DNA of 64,000 nt, taken from contig NZ_CP168006.1 of assembly GCF_041521385.1 (NCBI RefSeq), positions 496,001 to 560,000 on the forward strand, in the 5' to 3' direction. The DNA is from Alcaligenes faecalis. GTDB taxonomy: Bacteria > Pseudomonadota > Gammaproteobacteria > Burkholderiales > Burkholderiaceae_B. How positions within the stretch are numbered: the stretch's first letter is position 1; each line of letters starts with the position of its first letter. The notes under the pieces are model-generated. The model was not told the origin of the DNA, did no database searches, and saw only the letters and a program-made list of their open reading frames with translations. A program made the position numbers and the translations under genes. Positions 16,927 through 27,782 of the stretch are shown here, in pieces.

Positions 16927-17274
16927 ATGTCAGTCGAAACTTACAGCTCCGCAAAGCAGAAGATCGAAAAAGAGATTCTGCGTCTGCAAAAGCAGATGAA
17001 ATCCCTTCGAGTCAAACAGCGTCGTCCTGTCATTGCGTCTATCGTCAAGTCCATGCAAGACAACGAGATCACCATTGAAGAAGTCGCTGAAGCTTTGGAA
17101 AACTCTGCCCGCCGCGGCGCTGGGGCAAGTTCCAGCGGTCCCAAGACCAGCCTGCCTCCCAAATACCGCCACCCCGGCACCCAAGACACCTGGACCGGAC
17201 GTGGTCGTCCACCACGCTGGATTATTGATGCAGAAGCCAATGGCCGCAGCCGTGAAGAGTTTCTTATCAAGTAA
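16927..17274 (+). CDS. H-NS family nucleoid-associated protein
   Basis: The protein has an N-terminal coiled-coil oligomerisation region (KQKIEKEILRLQKQMKSLRVKQRRPVIASIVKSM) and the C-terminal H-NS DNA-binding motif TWTGRGRPPRWI near residue 93. It should bind AT-rich DNA and silence transcription. ATG occurs at 16909 and 16927; an AGGA lies 7 nt upstream of the second, so a 115-residue protein beginning MSVETYSSAKQK is preferred. It is followed by a strong terminator, so it is probably monocistronic. Betaproteobacteria usually encode several paralogues and I cannot say which this is. Confidence 0.9.
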   Translation: MSVETYSSAKQKIEKEILRLQKQMKSLRVKQRRPVIASIVKSMQDNEITIEEVAEALENSARRGAGASSSGPKTSLPPKYRHPGTQDTWTGRGRPPRWIIDAEANGRSREEFLIK

Positions 17275-17292
17275 GCTCGAAAACCAAACAAA

Positions 17293-17330
17293 AGAAAGGG
17301 ACCGCTTGAAAAAGCGGTCCCTTTCTATTT
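17293..17330 (+). terminator. Intrinsic terminator of the hns-like gene
   Basis: A perfect 15-bp stem, AGAAAGGGACCGCTT (17293-17307) with AAGCGGTCCCTTTCT (17312-17326), closes a GAAA loop and runs into a T-rich stretch. It may also serve the convergent DUF4136 gene. Confidence 0.9.
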
Positions 17331-17367
17331 ATATAATTTCCCTACATAATGCCGGGGTTCTGGCGAC

Positions 17368-18015
17368 TCAATCGCGCGGTATTGGATATCGGATATCAAT
17401 CACTTGCCCATTATTACCCGGAAAACCATCAAATATGGCCTGGGACAAAAAAGGCATCTGCTGGTCCAGGTTGTCGGAATGGCTATAAGAAACGGCTGTA
17501 GCGCGATACACTTCTGCGCCCGAGTTTTGATTATCCGTAATGATTACATTTAGATAATTCTTATACATCGTGACAGGAACATTCACTACATTCGGAGAAT
17601 AAAAGAAACCTCCGCCCCAACCATCATTTGGCGCATAATAGCCGCGCCCGATTCCCCACGCCGATGGACCATAAAAACTATCGGCAAATTGAGGCACCCA
17701 GCTTTGTTCCTGCGGATTGCCATAGTCCATTTGCACCACAAAACGCGCGGACTTCAGATCCGCCGCTTGCACCAGCCCCGTCACACCAATAGAAGCCCGT
17801 ACAGAATCTGCAAAAGACTGGTGTTGCAGACTACTGCTTTTGTCTGGGGAGGACTTGATGTAATAGGTATCGCCACTGGTCGCCGTGGGCCACTGCTGAT
17901 AGCGCGTCAATTTAGCGGACCAGCTAGGCGCAGCGCAAGCCGTGGTCAATACCGCCAATACCAGACTCATCAGGCGTAGGGCGCGCCAGGAAAACCCTTC
18001 AGAAAATAACGTCAT
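17368..18015 (-). CDS. DUF4136 domain lipoprotein, function unknown
   Basis: The 215-residue protein begins with a hydrophobic export segment ending LVLAVLTTAC, a plausible though not ideal lipobox with C27 as the lipidated residue. The mature part, with YYIKSSPDKSSSLQHQSFADSVRASIGVTGLVQAADLKSARFVVQMDYG and the glycine/tyrosine-rich FYGPSAWGIGRGYYAPNDGWGGGF, resembles DUF4136 proteins. It is most likely an outer-membrane or periplasmic lipoprotein. A second in-frame ATG at residue 16 is also possible. Neighbours give no functional clue. Confidence 0.7.
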   Translation of the reverse strand: MTLFSEGFSWRALRLMSLVLAVLTTACAAPSWSAKLTRYQQWPTATSGDTYYIKSSPDKSSSLQHQSFADSVRASIGVTGLVQAADLKSARFVVQMDYGNPQEQSWVPQFADSFYGPSAWGIGRGYYAPNDGWGGGFFYSPNVVNVPVTMYKNYLNVIITDNQNSGAEVYRATAVSYSHSDNLDQQMPFLSQAIFDGFPGNNGQVIDIRYPIPRD

Positions 18016-18178
18016 AGTTTCACCCTTGCTTGTTTTACGCTTGCACGTTCAAGCCCGATTAATGACAGCGCCGTAGCGCCGACGAACAATTAGTTTACTG
18101 CCTGTTCCTGGCGTCCAGTGTGGGCGTTCAAACATCATTACAATAGACCATCTTTTTCGATTGTCGGACCAGCATCAC

Positions 18179-20857
18179 ATGCGCACAGACTCCTTACCTA
18201 CGATCTCCCGCCACGATTACCAGCCCTACCCTTATCAAATAGAAAAGGTACGGCTGGAATTTGATTTGGCGGCCGAGCAAACCTTGGTTCGTCTGGCTTT
18301 CCGAGCCAGTAGCCGAGACGGCCAGATCCACCCCCTGGTACTGGACGGCGAAGACATTGAACTACTTGAAGTCAGTCTCAACGGGGTCGCCCTGACCGCC
18401 CAGGATTACCAGCTTGATGAACAGGGCCTGACGCTCTCGCCCCAGACCGCAGAATGTGACCTGGTGCTGGTAAGCCGTTGCCGCCCGCAAGACAACACCA
18501 TGCTGATGGGCTTGTATGTCTCGGGCCAGAACCTGTTTACCCAATGCGAGGCCCAGGGCTTTCGCCGTATTACCTTCTTCCCAGACCGCCCCGATGTGAT
18601 GGCCCGTTATGAAGTGGTTCTGCGCGGCGATGCCAAGCTTTATCCTTATCTACTTTCCAATGGCAACTTGCTGGAAAGCACCACGCTGGACGATGGCCGC
18701 AGCCAGGCAATCTGGGAAGACCCTTTTCCAAAGCCTTCTTATTTATTTGCACTGGTTGCCGGCGACTTTGATGTGCGCGAACGCGAAATCAAAAAGGCCA
18801 ATGGCCAGCCTGCCCTATTGCAGGTTTATTGCGATCGTGGTGACGGCGATAAAACAGAATGGGCCATGGAATGCCTGGAACATTCGGTACGCTGGGATGA
18901 ACAACGCTTTGGCCTGGAACTGGATCTGGACCGCTTCATGATTGTGGCCGCCCGCGACTTCAATATGGGCGCGATGGAAAACAAAGGCCTGAACATCTTT
19001 AATTCCGCCTATGTGCTGGCCGATGCACAAAGCACCACCGATGCGTCCTTTCACGCCGTGGAAGCCGTCATTGGCCATGAGTACTTCCATAACTGGACCG
19101 GCAACCGCGTCACGTGCCGTGACTGGTTCCAGCTTTCCCTGAAAGAAGGCCTGACAGTTTTCCGTGATCAGGAGTTTTCAGCCGACATGCTGGCTCAAGG
19201 TCTGGATGGCGCTCAAGCCGCCAGTGCCCGTGCCGTCAAACGTATTGATGATGTCAGCGTCTTGCGCGCCGCCCAGTTCCCAGAGGATGCCGGCCCAATG
19301 GCTCACCCCATTCGCCCCGAGAGCTATCAGGAAATCAGCAACTTTTACACCGCCACAATTTACGAAAAAGGCGCCGAAGTCATTCGCATGCAGCACACCT
19401 TGCTGGGTGAAGAAAACTTCCAGGCTGGTATTCGTGAATACTTCAAGCGCCATGACGGCCAGGCAGTCACTTGCGATGACTTCGTGGACAGCATGGACAG
19501 CGTGTATCGCCAGGTCAACCCTGGCCGAAGTCTGGAGCAGTTCCGACGCTGGTATCAGCAAGCGGGAACCCCGCGTGTTCAGGTCAGCCTGCACCATGAC
19601 GCCGCCGCCCAAACTACGACACTGACCTTGCGTCAAAGCAATGCGCCCGCTGGAATCGAAAACAAATCCACACCCAAACCCCCGCTGCATATCCCCTTTG
19701 CCCTGGGCATGCTGGATCAGCAAGGCGCCCCCTTGACCCTGCATCTTGATGGTCAGCAAGGCGATACACTGGTACTGGATTTCACGCAAGCCGAACAAAG
19801 CTGGACCTTCACGCAGACTCCCGACACGCCGATTCTGTCGTTACTGCGCAATTTCTCTGCCCCTGTACGTGTAGACTACTACCGTCCCGATTCTGAACTG
19901 GCTTTGCTGGCCCGCCACGACACCGATCCATTTGCGCGCTGGGAAGCGACTCAACTGCTGGCGACCCGTCTGATTTTGTCTTCCGCATCAGGTCGGACAC
20001 CCTCGGCTGCACAACTGGCAACCGTGGTGCAAACCTGGCATGCGCTGGTGCAAGACCCCGCCTTGAGCCCGGCTTACAAAGCCCGCATCCTGTCCCTGCC
20101 CAGCGAGCGTGAGTTGCTGGAGCAAACCCAACCCATGACACCACGCGCCGTGGTGCAAGCACGCCGTCAACTGCAACGTGAACTGGGCCTGGCCTTGACG
20201 CCCTACTGGCAAGAGCTATACCAATACCTAAGCCTGGAGCAGGCCCCTTACAGCCCCGACGCCTTACAAGCAGGCCAGCGCGCCTTGCGCAATCTGGCTC
20301 TGAATTATCTACTGGTCGCTGGTGTGCATACCGGCCCACAGTTGGCACGCAATCAATACGATCAGGCCACTAATATGACCGATCGCATGGGGGCCTTGAG
20401 CGCGCTGGTGAACTACGGCGACCAAGAAGATCGCCAAGACGGCCTGGATGATTTTTTCCAGCGTTGGCAGGACAATCCCCTGGTGCTGGACCGCTGGTTC
20501 AGCTTACAGGCCACCGCCCCCAGCACACACGTTGCCCAGGTGCGTGCCTTGATGCTGCATCCTGCTTTCTCGATGCGCAACCCTAACCGCGCCCGCTCGC
20601 TGATTTTCCAGTTCTGCATGAATAATATGCAGGCAGTACACACGCCGGAAGGCTATGCTTTCTGGGCCGAGCAAGTCATTGCCCTGGACAAGCTCAACCC
20701 GGAAATCTCGGCCCGTCTGGCCCGTGTGTTTGATAATTGGGCCCGCTTTGAACCCGAAGCCCGCGACCGGCTTAAAGCCGCGCTGGAGCGTATTCAGGCC
20801 GAACCCGGCCTGTCGGGCAATGTGGCCGAAATCGTACATAAAGCATTAACTCTTTGA
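18179..20857 (+). CDS. pepN: Aminopeptidase N (M1 family)
   Basis: PepN removes N-terminal residues from peptides in the cytoplasm. From ATG 18179 the protein is 892 residues, close to the E. coli enzyme. The substrate motif GAMENKG precedes the zinc site [11 protein letters not shown], with H300, E301 and H304, and E323 in LKEGLT is the third ligand. The C-terminal helical domain is intact. The frame extends to a TTG at 18161, but GGAC before the ATG and the family N-terminus ([14 protein letters not shown]) favour 18179. Its stop lies 14 nt before the preferred fbp start. Confidence 0.96.
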   Translation: MRTDSLPTISRHDYQPYPYQIEKVRLEFDLAAEQTLVRLAFRASSRDGQIHPLVLDGEDIELLEVSLNGVALTAQDYQLDEQGLTLSPQTAECDLVLVSRCRPQDNTMLMGLYVSGQNLFTQCEAQGFRRITFFPDRPDVMARYEVVLRGDAKLYPYLLSNGNLLESTTLDDGRSQAIWEDPFPKPSYLFALVAGDFDVREREIKKANGQPALLQVYCDRGDGDKTEWAMECLEHSVRWDEQRFGLELDLDRFMIVAARDFNMGAMENKGLNIFNSAYVLADAQSTTDASFHAVEAVIGHEYFHNWTGNRVTCRDWFQLSLKEGLTVFRDQEFSADMLAQGLDGAQAASARAVKRIDDVSVLRAAQFPEDAGPMAHPIRPESYQEISNFYTATIYEKGAEVIRMQHTLLGEENFQAGIREYFKRHDGQAVTCDDFVDSMDSVYRQVNPGRSLEQFRRWYQQAGTPRVQVSLHHDAAAQTTTLTLRQSNAPAGIENKSTPKPPLHIPFALGMLDQQGAPLTLHLDGQQGDTLVLDFTQAEQSWTFTQTPDTPILSLLRNFSAPVRVDYYRPDSELALLARHDTDPFARWEATQLLATRLILSSASGRTPSAAQLATVVQTWHALVQDPALSPAYKARILSLPSERELLEQTQPMTPRAVVQARRQLQRELGLALTPYWQELYQYLSLEQAPYSPDALQAGQRALRNLALNYLLVAGVHTGPQLARNQYDQATNMTDRMGALSALVNYGDQEDRQDGLDDFFQRWQDNPLVLDRWFSLQATAPSTHVAQVRALMLHPAFSMRNPNRARSLIFQFCMNNMQAVHTPEGYAFWAEQVIALDKLNPEISARLARVFDNWARFEPEARDRLKAALERIQAEPGLSGNVAEIVHKALTL

Positions 20858-20871
20858 CCTCGGAGTCTGTC

Positions 20872-21879
20872 TTGAAGAAAAACCTTACTCAGTATCTGGT
20901 GGAACAACAACGCCAGAAGAAAACGGTCACCGCCGATGTACGCTTGCTACTGGAAACCGTGGCTCGCGCGTGCAAGGCCATTGGCCATGCCGTCAGCAAA
21001 GGGGCGCTGGGCGGCGTTCTGGGTGCTCTGGATTCCGAAAACGTCCAGGGCGAAGTGCAGAAAAAACTGGATGTCCTGTCCAATGAAATCCTGCTGGAAG
21101 CTAACGAATGGGGCGGCAATCTGGCTGCCATGGCCTCCGAGGAAATGGACACCCTGCACCGCATCCCCGACTACTACCCCAAGGGCGAAAACCTGCTCTT
21201 GTTCGATCCACTGGATGGCTCGTCCAATATTGACGTGAACGTGTCCATTGGCACGATCTTCTCGGTACTGAGCGTACCGCCTGAAGCACGCGAGCGCGTG
21301 ATTGAAGAGCAAGACTTCCTGCAACCTGGCGTGCGTCAAGTGGCCGCCGGTTATGCTATTTACGGTCCGCAAACCATGCTGGTGCTGACGGTAGGTGATG
21401 GCGTGGCCGCCTTCACGCTGGACAAGGAAATGGGCTCCTGGGTGCTGACCACCGAGCGCGTTACCATTCCTGAGGACACCTCGGAATTTGCCATCAACAT
21501 GTCCAATATGCGTCACTGGGAAGCCCCGGTAAAACGCTATATCGACGACTGCCTGGCGGGTCCCGAAGGCCCATTGGGCAAAAACTACAATATGCGCTGG
21601 ATCGCGTCCATGGTGGCCGATGTACACCGCATCCTGACCCGTGGCGGCATCTTCATGTACCCCCGCGATGCCCGCGCCTCCGGTCGCAAAGGCAAGCTGC
21701 GTTTGATGTACGAAGCCAATCCCATGAGCTTCCTGGTCGAGCAGGCCGGTGGCATGTCGATTGACGGCACACAGCGCATTCTGGACGTTCAGCCTACCGA
21801 ACTGCATCAGCGCATTGGCGTGATTCTGGGTTCGCGCAATGAAGTCGAGCGCGTGCGTCAGTACCACGAGCAAGGCTGA
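20872..21879 (+). CDS. fbp: Fructose-1,6-bisphosphatase, class I
   Basis: Fbp hydrolyses fructose 1,6-bisphosphate in gluconeogenesis. The 335-residue protein has the metal-binding DPLDGSSN at 112-119, the GTIFSVL segment, and the C-terminal [23 protein letters not shown]. Start choice: no ATG exists near the conserved N-terminus. TTG at 20872 with GGAG 7 nt upstream gives [15 protein letters not shown], which fits relatives; TTG at 20854 overlapping the pepN stop is the alternative. A strong terminator follows. Confidence 0.95.
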   Translation: MKKNLTQYLVEQQRQKKTVTADVRLLLETVARACKAIGHAVSKGALGGVLGALDSENVQGEVQKKLDVLSNEILLEANEWGGNLAAMASEEMDTLHRIPDYYPKGENLLLFDPLDGSSNIDVNVSIGTIFSVLSVPPEARERVIEEQDFLQPGVRQVAAGYAIYGPQTMLVLTVGDGVAAFTLDKEMGSWVLTTERVTIPEDTSEFAINMSNMRHWEAPVKRYIDDCLAGPEGPLGKNYNMRWIASMVADVHRILTRGGIFMYPRDARASGRKGKLRLMYEANPMSFLVEQAGGMSIDGTQRILDVQPTELHQRIGVILGSRNEVERVRQYHEQG

Positions 21880-21921
21880 TTTCTGTCCGCCAATCCTCGG
21901 CGGATACAGCACTGCCAAATG

Positions 21922-21953
21922 AAAATGGCCTCCTTGTCGGAGGCCATTTTTTT
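21922..21953 (+). terminator. Intrinsic terminator of pepN-fbp
   Basis: AATGGCCTCC and GGAGGCCATT form a perfect stem around TTGTC, followed by a T-run ending at 21953. Confidence 0.88.
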
Positions 21954-22002
21954 AAAGCAATACGATTGCGGCTGACTGCTCGTCACCGCCCGATAACCCG
22001 CC

Positions 22003-22989
22003 TTAATCCAGCGTCAAAACCGTAGAGCCCGTCGTGCGACGGCCCGCCAAAGCCTCATGAGCCAGGGCAACCTGATCCAGCGGAAAACGCTGCCCGATCA
22101 GCGGCTTGATCTTGCCTTGCAGCACCAGCTCAAACATCTCGTCTGCCGCTGCCTGCATGGTTTCCTGTGTGGGCACGTAAGCCCCCAGAACAGGACGAGT
22201 CACATACAAGGAGCCTTTGGATGCCAGCGTCGCCAGATTCACGCCGGTGACCGGACCGGAGGCATTGCCGAAGCTGACCATCAATCCACGCGGTTGCAGG
22301 CAATCCAGCGAACGCTCCCAGGTATCCTTGCCCACGCCGTCATACACAACCGGCACTTTCTGGCCATTGGTCAACTCCAGCACACGCTGCACCACGTCTT
22401 CGTGGGAATAATCAATCACTTCCCAAGCACCGTTCGCTTTCGCCAATGCCGCTTTCTCCGGGCCGGAAACGGTGCCAATCAATTTCACACCCAAGGCTCG
22501 TGCCCATTGGCAGGCATACAAACCCACGCCACCCGCAGCGGCATGGAACAGAATCGTCTGGCCTTCGTGTACGCGATACGTCTGGCGCAGCAAGTACCAG
22601 CAGGTCAAACCTTTAAGCATCATGGCCGCCGCCTGCTCAAAGGAGACTGCATCAGGAATACGCACGACACGGTCGGCAGGCACATTACGCGCTTGGGCAT
22701 ACGCCCCCAGAGGGCTTTGACCATAAGCGACACGATCACCTACCTTCAAATGCGTGACGCCCGAACCCACTGCCTCCACAATGCCAGACGCTTCAAAACC
22801 CAAACCATGCGGCAAGGGATTGCTGTAGAGGCCATTACGGAAATAAATATCAATAAAGTTCAAGCCCACCGCTTTTTGTCGAATGGTGACTTCCTTTTCC
22901 TGCGGAGCGGGTAACTCTACCGAGGCCCATTGCAATACCTCCGGGCCCCCATTGCGTTCAATCCGTATCGCCTTAACCGTCTGCGTCAT
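22003..22989 (-). CDS. NADPH:quinone oxidoreductase (QorA-like zinc-free MDR)
   Basis: The 328-residue protein is a medium-chain dehydrogenase/reductase of the quinone oxidoreductase group, which reduces quinones or other electrophiles with NADPH. It shows VGLNFIDIYFRNGLY, LGFEASGIVEAVGSGV, VGDRVAYG and the nucleotide-binding FHAAAGGVGLYACQWARALG. The catalytic-zinc cysteines of alcohol dehydrogenases are absent, as expected. ATG 22989 (MTQTVKAIRIERNGGPE) is chosen for the GGAG 7 nt upstream; the frame extends to 23049. It is divergent from the EamA transporter. Confidence 0.9.
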   Translation of the reverse strand: MTQTVKAIRIERNGGPEVLQWASVELPAPQEKEVTIRQKAVGLNFIDIYFRNGLYSNPLPHGLGFEASGIVEAVGSGVTHLKVGDRVAYGQSPLGAYAQARNVPADRVVRIPDAVSFEQAAAMMLKGLTCWYLLRQTYRVHEGQTILFHAAAGGVGLYACQWARALGVKLIGTVSGPEKAALAKANGAWEVIDYSHEDVVQRVLELTNGQKVPVVYDGVGKDTWERSLDCLQPRGLMVSFGNASGPVTGVNLATLASKGSLYVTRPVLGAYVPTQETMQAAADEMFELVLQGKIKPLIGQRFPLDQVALAHEALAGRRTTGSTVLTLD

Positions 22990-23137
22990 TGTGTTACTCC
23001 TTTGATGAGGGGCCCATAGCAATGTCTTAGAATAATGCTTTACACGCATTGCCTGCCCGACCCCACTGCCCTATCGCTGGCTGATCTAAAGCACCAGAAT
23101 AGCGTAAATTTCACTCTTTTTTCTCGGATCGCTTTCC

Positions 23138-23998
23138 ATGACACATGGACGTGCTCTGGCAGCCATTCATGTGGCCGCCATTCTGTTCGGACTGACCGGT
23201 ATTTTTGGTGAACTCATTCAGGTCGGCGCCATGCTGATCACCGCAGGCCGAGCCAGCTTTGCGGTCCTGGCCTTGTTGATCAGTATTCGCTCTCAAGGGC
23301 GCGGTTTGGGGCAGGGTATGAAGGCAGCGGACTTCCGTACCTTGCTGATGGCCTCCATCATGCTGGCCATTCACTGGGCCACTTTTTTTGTGGCCGTCAA
23401 AGTGGGGGGTGTGGCCATTGCCACCTTGGGTTTTGCCAGCTTCCCGGCCTTCATTACCTTGTGTGAATGGGCCGTGCTGCGCGAGCGCGTCACCGTCTCT
23501 GAATGGATCATTCTGGCCCTGGTCACCTTTGGCTTGTTGCTGGTCACCCCCTCTTTCGATTTCCAGGATCAATCTACCATTGGCCTGGCCTGGGCGATTG
23601 CCTCCGGCTTTACCTTTGCCATGTTCACCCTCATCAATCGACGCGCCGCCAAGCATTTGTCAGCACAACAAGTAGCCTGGTGGGAGAACCTGTTTGTCGC
23701 CCTGATGTGTTGGCCTTTTGCCCTACAGCTACTGGGCGACAGCACGCTGGTGGACTGGGTATGGATTGCACTGCTGGGGGTATTTTGTACGGCCTTGTCG
23801 CACTACCTGCTGGTCTCTGCGCTCACCGTTTTGAATGCTCGCAGTGCCGGGATTGTGATCGCCCTGGAGCCTGTCTACGCCATCGCCTTTGCGGCGCTGC
23901 TTTTCGCTCAGTACCCCAGCAGCCGTGCGCTGCTGGGTGGAGCCATCATGATTGGCGCCATCACTTGGGCAGGCTTGCGCCCACCCAAGTCCAGCTAA
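23138..23998 (+). CDS. EamA/DMT family transporter
   Basis: The 286-residue inner-membrane protein has about ten hydrophobic helices arranged as two EamA repeats. FGLTGIFGELIQVG and GRASFAVLALLIS lie in the first, and VLNARSAGIVIALEPVYAIAFAALLFAQYPSSRALLGGAIMIGA closes the second. Members export amino acids or other metabolites; the substrate is not evident. The ATG at 23138 begins MTHGRALAAIHVAAILFG. The gene ends 4 nt from the convergent dehydrogenase gene, leaving no room for a separate terminator. Confidence 0.85.
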   Translation: MTHGRALAAIHVAAILFGLTGIFGELIQVGAMLITAGRASFAVLALLISIRSQGRGLGQGMKAADFRTLLMASIMLAIHWATFFVAVKVGGVAIATLGFASFPAFITLCEWAVLRERVTVSEWIILALVTFGLLLVTPSFDFQDQSTIGLAWAIASGFTFAMFTLINRRAAKHLSAQQVAWWENLFVALMCWPFALQLLGDSTLVDWVWIALLGVFCTALSHYLLVSALTVLNARSAGIVIALEPVYAIAFAALLFAQYPSSRALLGGAIMIGAITWAGLRPPKSS

Positions 23999-24002
23999 GG
24001 GT

Positions 24003-25073
24003 TTAGGCCATCGCTTCCAGAACCTGGGCAACGGCGGCTCCGACTTCTGCGGTGCTGGCCTGGCCGCCCAGATCAGGCGTACGTGGGCCGTTGGCCAAAA
24101 CCTGCTCAATGGCTTGCACCACTTCGGCGGTAGCCTGCGGGTAGCCCAGGAAATCCAGCATCAAGGCACCACTCCAGATCTGACCGACCGGGTTGGCAAT
24201 GCCCTTGCCATAGATATCCGGTGCCGAGCCATGCACGGGCTCAAACAAAGATGGGAACACACGTTCGGGGTTCAGGTTGGCTGACGGTGCAATGCCAATG
24301 GTGCCGGTACATGCCGGGCCCAGGTCGGACAAGATGTCGCCAAACAGGTTGGAAGCCACCACCACATCGAACCAGTCCGGATGCTGCACGAAGTGCGCAC
24401 ACAGAATATCGATATGGTACTTGTCCCATTTCACATCCGGATATTGCTCGCCCATGGCGGCCACGCGAGAATCCCACCAGGGCATGGAAATCGAGATACC
24501 GTTGGATTTGGTCGCCGCGGTAACGTGCTTGCCGCGTTTCTTGGCGAGTTCAAAAGCAAACTTCAAGACTCGATCCGTACCCGTGCGAGTAAAGACACTT
24601 TCCTGAATCACCACTTCGCGCTGCGTGCCTTCAAACAGGATGCCGCCGCTATTGGAGTATTCACCTTCGGTGTTCTCGCGCACGATAAAGAAATCGATAT
24701 CGCCTGGCTCACGACCCGCCAACGGCGAACGCACACCGGGCATCAAGCGCACGGGGCGCAAGTTGATGTACTGATCGAATTCACGACGGAACTTGAACAG
24801 AGATTCCCACAGCGAAACATGGTCAGGCACCAGATCGGGCCAGCCCATGGCACCAAAGAAAATGGCCTCGGTATCCATCAGTTGGGCTTTCCAGTCCGAG
24901 GGCATCATGGTGCCGTGCTTCTGGTAGTAGTCCGAGCTCCAGTCCAGCACTTTCCAATCAAAATTGATGGCGTGACGGCGAGCAGCCACGTCCAGAATAC
25001 GCAGTCCTTCGGGCATGACTTCCTTGCCGATCCCGTCTCCCGCGATCACGGCAATACGATGCACTTTACTCAT
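24003..25073 (-). CDS. Tartrate dehydrogenase/D-malate dehydrogenase (decarboxylating)
   Basis: The 356-residue protein belongs to the isocitrate/isopropylmalate dehydrogenase superfamily and most resembles TtuC/DmlA, which oxidise tartrate and D-malate with NAD+ and a divalent metal. It shows AVIAGDGIGKEVMPEG, the substrate-loop FIVRENTEGEYSNSGG, the metal-binding DVVVASNLFGDILSDLGP and FEPVHGSAPDIYGKGIANPVG. The GGILFEGTQREV stretch is typical of TtuC rather than LeuB. A hydroxy-acid reductase gene lies 130 nt upstream on the same strand. Tartrate versus D-malate preference cannot be read from sequence. Confidence 0.88.
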   Translation of the reverse strand: MSKVHRIAVIAGDGIGKEVMPEGLRILDVAARRHAINFDWKVLDWSSDYYQKHGTMMPSDWKAQLMDTEAIFFGAMGWPDLVPDHVSLWESLFKFRREFDQYINLRPVRLMPGVRSPLAGREPGDIDFFIVRENTEGEYSNSGGILFEGTQREVVIQESVFTRTGTDRVLKFAFELAKKRGKHVTAATKSNGISISMPWWDSRVAAMGEQYPDVKWDKYHIDILCAHFVQHPDWFDVVVASNLFGDILSDLGPACTGTIGIAPSANLNPERVFPSLFEPVHGSAPDIYGKGIANPVGQIWSGALMLDFLGYPQATAEVVQAIEQVLANGPRTPDLGGQASTAEVGAAVAQVLEAMA

Positions 25074-25202
25074 TCCTCTTTCCTTGTGGTTTTACATGGC
25101 CTCAACGGCCTTATTCTGACAAGACGCTGCGCTGTTCACAAAACAGCAAGTAGCCAGCCTGCTCCCACTGTGCCGGCAAGCTGGCCCTAAATTTGAAAAT
25201 AC

Positions 25203-26141
25203 TTAATAGCCCCGACTATGATCCACTCGTCCGGCCGCAGGCTTGCCTTGCTGCAAAAGCGCGATACGTGAGCCAATTTGCTCCAGCGCCAACTCTCGCA
25301 CGGTGATACCCGAAATATGCGGCGTAACCATCACAGAAGGAATGCCCCAATACGGATGATCCGCAGGCAATGGCTCCTGAGTAAAGGCATCCAGCAAAGC
25401 ACCAGACAGATGGCCACTCTTGAGCGCATCCAGCACGTCCGCATCGACTAAATGAGCGCCGCGAGCCACATTGATCAAATAGCCACCAGGCTGCAAATTC
25501 GATAACACGTCACGGTTGATCACCCCTGCCGTTTGCGGCGTCAGTGGCAAGGCGTTGACCAGAATACGGCTGGCAGAGACGCACGCTTTCAGGCCATCTT
25601 CACCGGCATAGCAAGGAAAATCCGCTTCGTGTAGACGACGCGACCAGCCATGCACGGGGTACCCCAGACTGGCGATGATCTTGGCAATCTTGCTGCCAAT
25701 CGCACCCAGGCCCAGCACCGCTACGGGCCACTGACGGCGGTCAATCGGGCGATAGGCTTTCCACTTGCCTTCACGCGCCTGTTCTTCATAAGGCTGAAAA
25801 CGGCCCACGGCCCGCAGCACACCATACAAGGCATATTCGGCCATTTGCTCGGCCATGCCGGCGTCTTCCAGACGGTACAAGGGCATTTCGGGCGGGATGG
25901 TTCCGGCGACCGCGTCTACGCCCGCACCCAGATTGAACGTGGCGCACAAATGGGGCTCTTGCTTGAACAGAACCGCATCCGGTTGCCAGACCACGGCATA
26001 GGTCGCGCCGGTACTGGGCTGGCCCGCTACAAACTCGTCCACTTTCCAATCGGGATAAGCTTTACGGAATGCGTCCGCCCAACGCGTGGTTTCTGATGGC
26101 CGTGCGGTAGCAATAATTAAATGCGGCAATGGCGAGGGCAT
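25203..26141 (-). CDS. ghrA: Glyoxylate/hydroxypyruvate reductase A-like dehydrogenase
   Basis: The 312-residue D-2-hydroxyacid dehydrogenase fits GhrA, which reduces glyoxylate and hydroxypyruvate with NADPH. The dinucleotide motif reads VLGLGAIGSKIAKIIASLGYPVHGWSR. The catalytic Arg is in INVARGAHLVD, followed by LLDAFTQEPLPADHPYW and the catalytic His in VTPHISG. ATG at 26141 overlaps the stop of the upstream ATPase gene as TAATG, so they are coupled. Confidence 0.88.
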   Translation of the reverse strand: MPSPLPHLIIATARPSETTRWADAFRKAYPDWKVDEFVAGQPSTGATYAVVWQPDAVLFKQEPHLCATFNLGAGVDAVAGTIPPEMPLYRLEDAGMAEQMAEYALYGVLRAVGRFQPYEEQAREGKWKAYRPIDRRQWPVAVLGLGAIGSKIAKIIASLGYPVHGWSRRLHEADFPCYAGEDGLKACVSASRILVNALPLTPQTAGVINRDVLSNLQPGGYLINVARGAHLVDADVLDALKSGHLSGALLDAFTQEPLPADHPYWGIPSVMVTPHISGITVRELALEQIGSRIALLQQGKPAAGRVDHSRGY

Positions 26142-27643
26142 TAACGCTTTCCTCCAAATAAAGAGCCCAATACCCCACGCAGCACTTTGGTGGCAGCCCG
26201 TTTGGTCTCGGTTCTAATCATACTTTGCACCAAACCGTCCTTTTTACCACCACGCGGCCCCGTTGATCCAAATAGAAAGTCATTGACCACGCCCATCAAA
26301 CCCTCATCCTTGCCTGCTGACGCACTGGCCTGGGTAGCACCGGCAGCACCGTTGGCAGCAGCATCCGCTGCTTTTTTGGCCAGCACCTCATAGGCGGATT
26401 CTCGGTCAATAGCCTGGTCATATTTCAAGCCAAACAAGGAAGCTTGTCGAACCGCCTGTCGCTCAGCATCAGTGGCCGGGCCAATTCGGCTACCCGGAGC
26501 CACCAGCCAGGCGCGCTCGGTAGGCGTGGGAATCCCCTTGGCATCCAGCATGGACACCAGGGCTTCACCCACACCCAACTCCGTAATGGCCGCTTCAATA
26601 TCCAGACCCGGATTGGGGCGCATGGTTTGCGCGGCCGTCTTGACGGCTTTTTGATCGCGCGGTGTAAAGGCGCGCAAGGCGTGCTGTACTCGATTGCCCA
26701 ACTGACCCAGAACGGTATCCGGAATATCCAGCGGGTTTTGGGTCACGAAATAAATACCCACGCCTTTGGAGCGAATCAGGCGCACGACCTGCTCTACTTT
26801 TTCCAGCAGGGCTTTGGGTGCACCTGTAAACAATAAGTGGGCTTCGTCAAAAAAGAAAACCAGACGCGGCTTGTCCAGATCGCCCACCTCCGGCAGACGC
26901 TCGTACAGATCGGCCAGCATCCACAGCAGGAATACCGCGTACAAGCGAGGCGACTGCATCAGCTTGTCGGCGGCCAGCACATTGATCATGCCGCGCCCAG
27001 CAGAGTCGGTACGAATCCAGTCCATCACATCCAGGGCGGGTTCACCAAAGAAACGATCCGCCCCTTGGGTTTCCAGGCGCAGCAAAGCGCGTTGAATGGC
27101 CCCCACACTCGCGGCGGCAATATTGCCGTACTGATTACGCAGCTCGGCCGCACGATCCGCTATGTCTTGCAGCAAGGCACGCAAATCCTTCAGGTCCAGA
27201 ATCAGTTGTCCCTCATCGTCTGCCACACGGAAAAGAATATTCAGAATCCCTTCCTGGGTATCATTCAGCTCCAGAATCTGGGCCAGCAACAAAGGCCCCA
27301 TGTCGGAAATCGTGGCCCGGACCGGATGACTTTGCTCGCCGAAAATATCCCAGAAGGTGACCGGGTTTGCGCCCCAGGCCGGTTCAGGCAGACCCAGTTT
27401 GTGCAAACGCTCCTGCAGTTTGGGATTGGGCTGGGCAGCCTGGGAAATTCCGCTTAAGTCGCCCTTGGCATCAGCCAGAAACACCGGCGTTCCCTGGCGG
27501 GAAAAAGCCTCAGCCAGCACCTGCAAGGTGACAGTTTTGCCTGTACCTGTGGCGCCCGTAATACAACCATGCCGGTTGGCCAAAGCAGGCAACAGGTAAA
27601 TGGGGGTATTGCTGTTCTGAGCAAGCAAAATTGGATCGGCCAT
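26141..27643 (-). CDS. HerA-like helicase/ATPase, DUF853 family
   Basis: The 500-residue P-loop protein has Walker A GATGTGKT at 30-37, then [14 protein letters not shown], and a Walker B-like [49 protein letters not shown]. These are hallmarks of DUF853 proteins (E. coli YjgR type), relatives of the HerA/FtsK translocases. The C-terminal third is Ala/Gly-rich and ends in a basic tail. Cellular role is unknown. It is coupled to ghrA by a one-base overlap, which does not obviously explain its function. Confidence 0.9.
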   Translation of the reverse strand: MADPILLAQNSNTPIYLLPALANRHGCITGATGTGKTVTLQVLAEAFSRQGTPVFLADAKGDLSGISQAAQPNPKLQERLHKLGLPEPAWGANPVTFWDIFGEQSHPVRATISDMGPLLLAQILELNDTQEGILNILFRVADDEGQLILDLKDLRALLQDIADRAAELRNQYGNIAAASVGAIQRALLRLETQGADRFFGEPALDVMDWIRTDSAGRGMINVLAADKLMQSPRLYAVFLLWMLADLYERLPEVGDLDKPRLVFFFDEAHLLFTGAPKALLEKVEQVVRLIRSKGVGIYFVTQNPLDIPDTVLGQLGNRVQHALRAFTPRDQKAVKTAAQTMRPNPGLDIEAAITELGVGEALVSMLDAKGIPTPTERAWLVAPGSRIGPATDAERQAVRQASLFGLKYDQAIDRESAYEVLAKKAADAAANGAAGATQASASAGKDEGLMGVVNDFLFGSTGPRGGKKDGLVQSMIRTETKRAATKVLRGVLGSLFGGKR

Positions 27644-27782
27644 GATTGTTTGTTCTCTTCCGGATAGAATGCCAAGTGCCTAGATTCTAGCGACTTTCGC
27701 CCAAGCTCGGGCCTAGTCGCACAGACAGGTTAAAATAGATCTGTTTTTCTTTGAACGTAGTCTACTGAATTGGTAATACTTT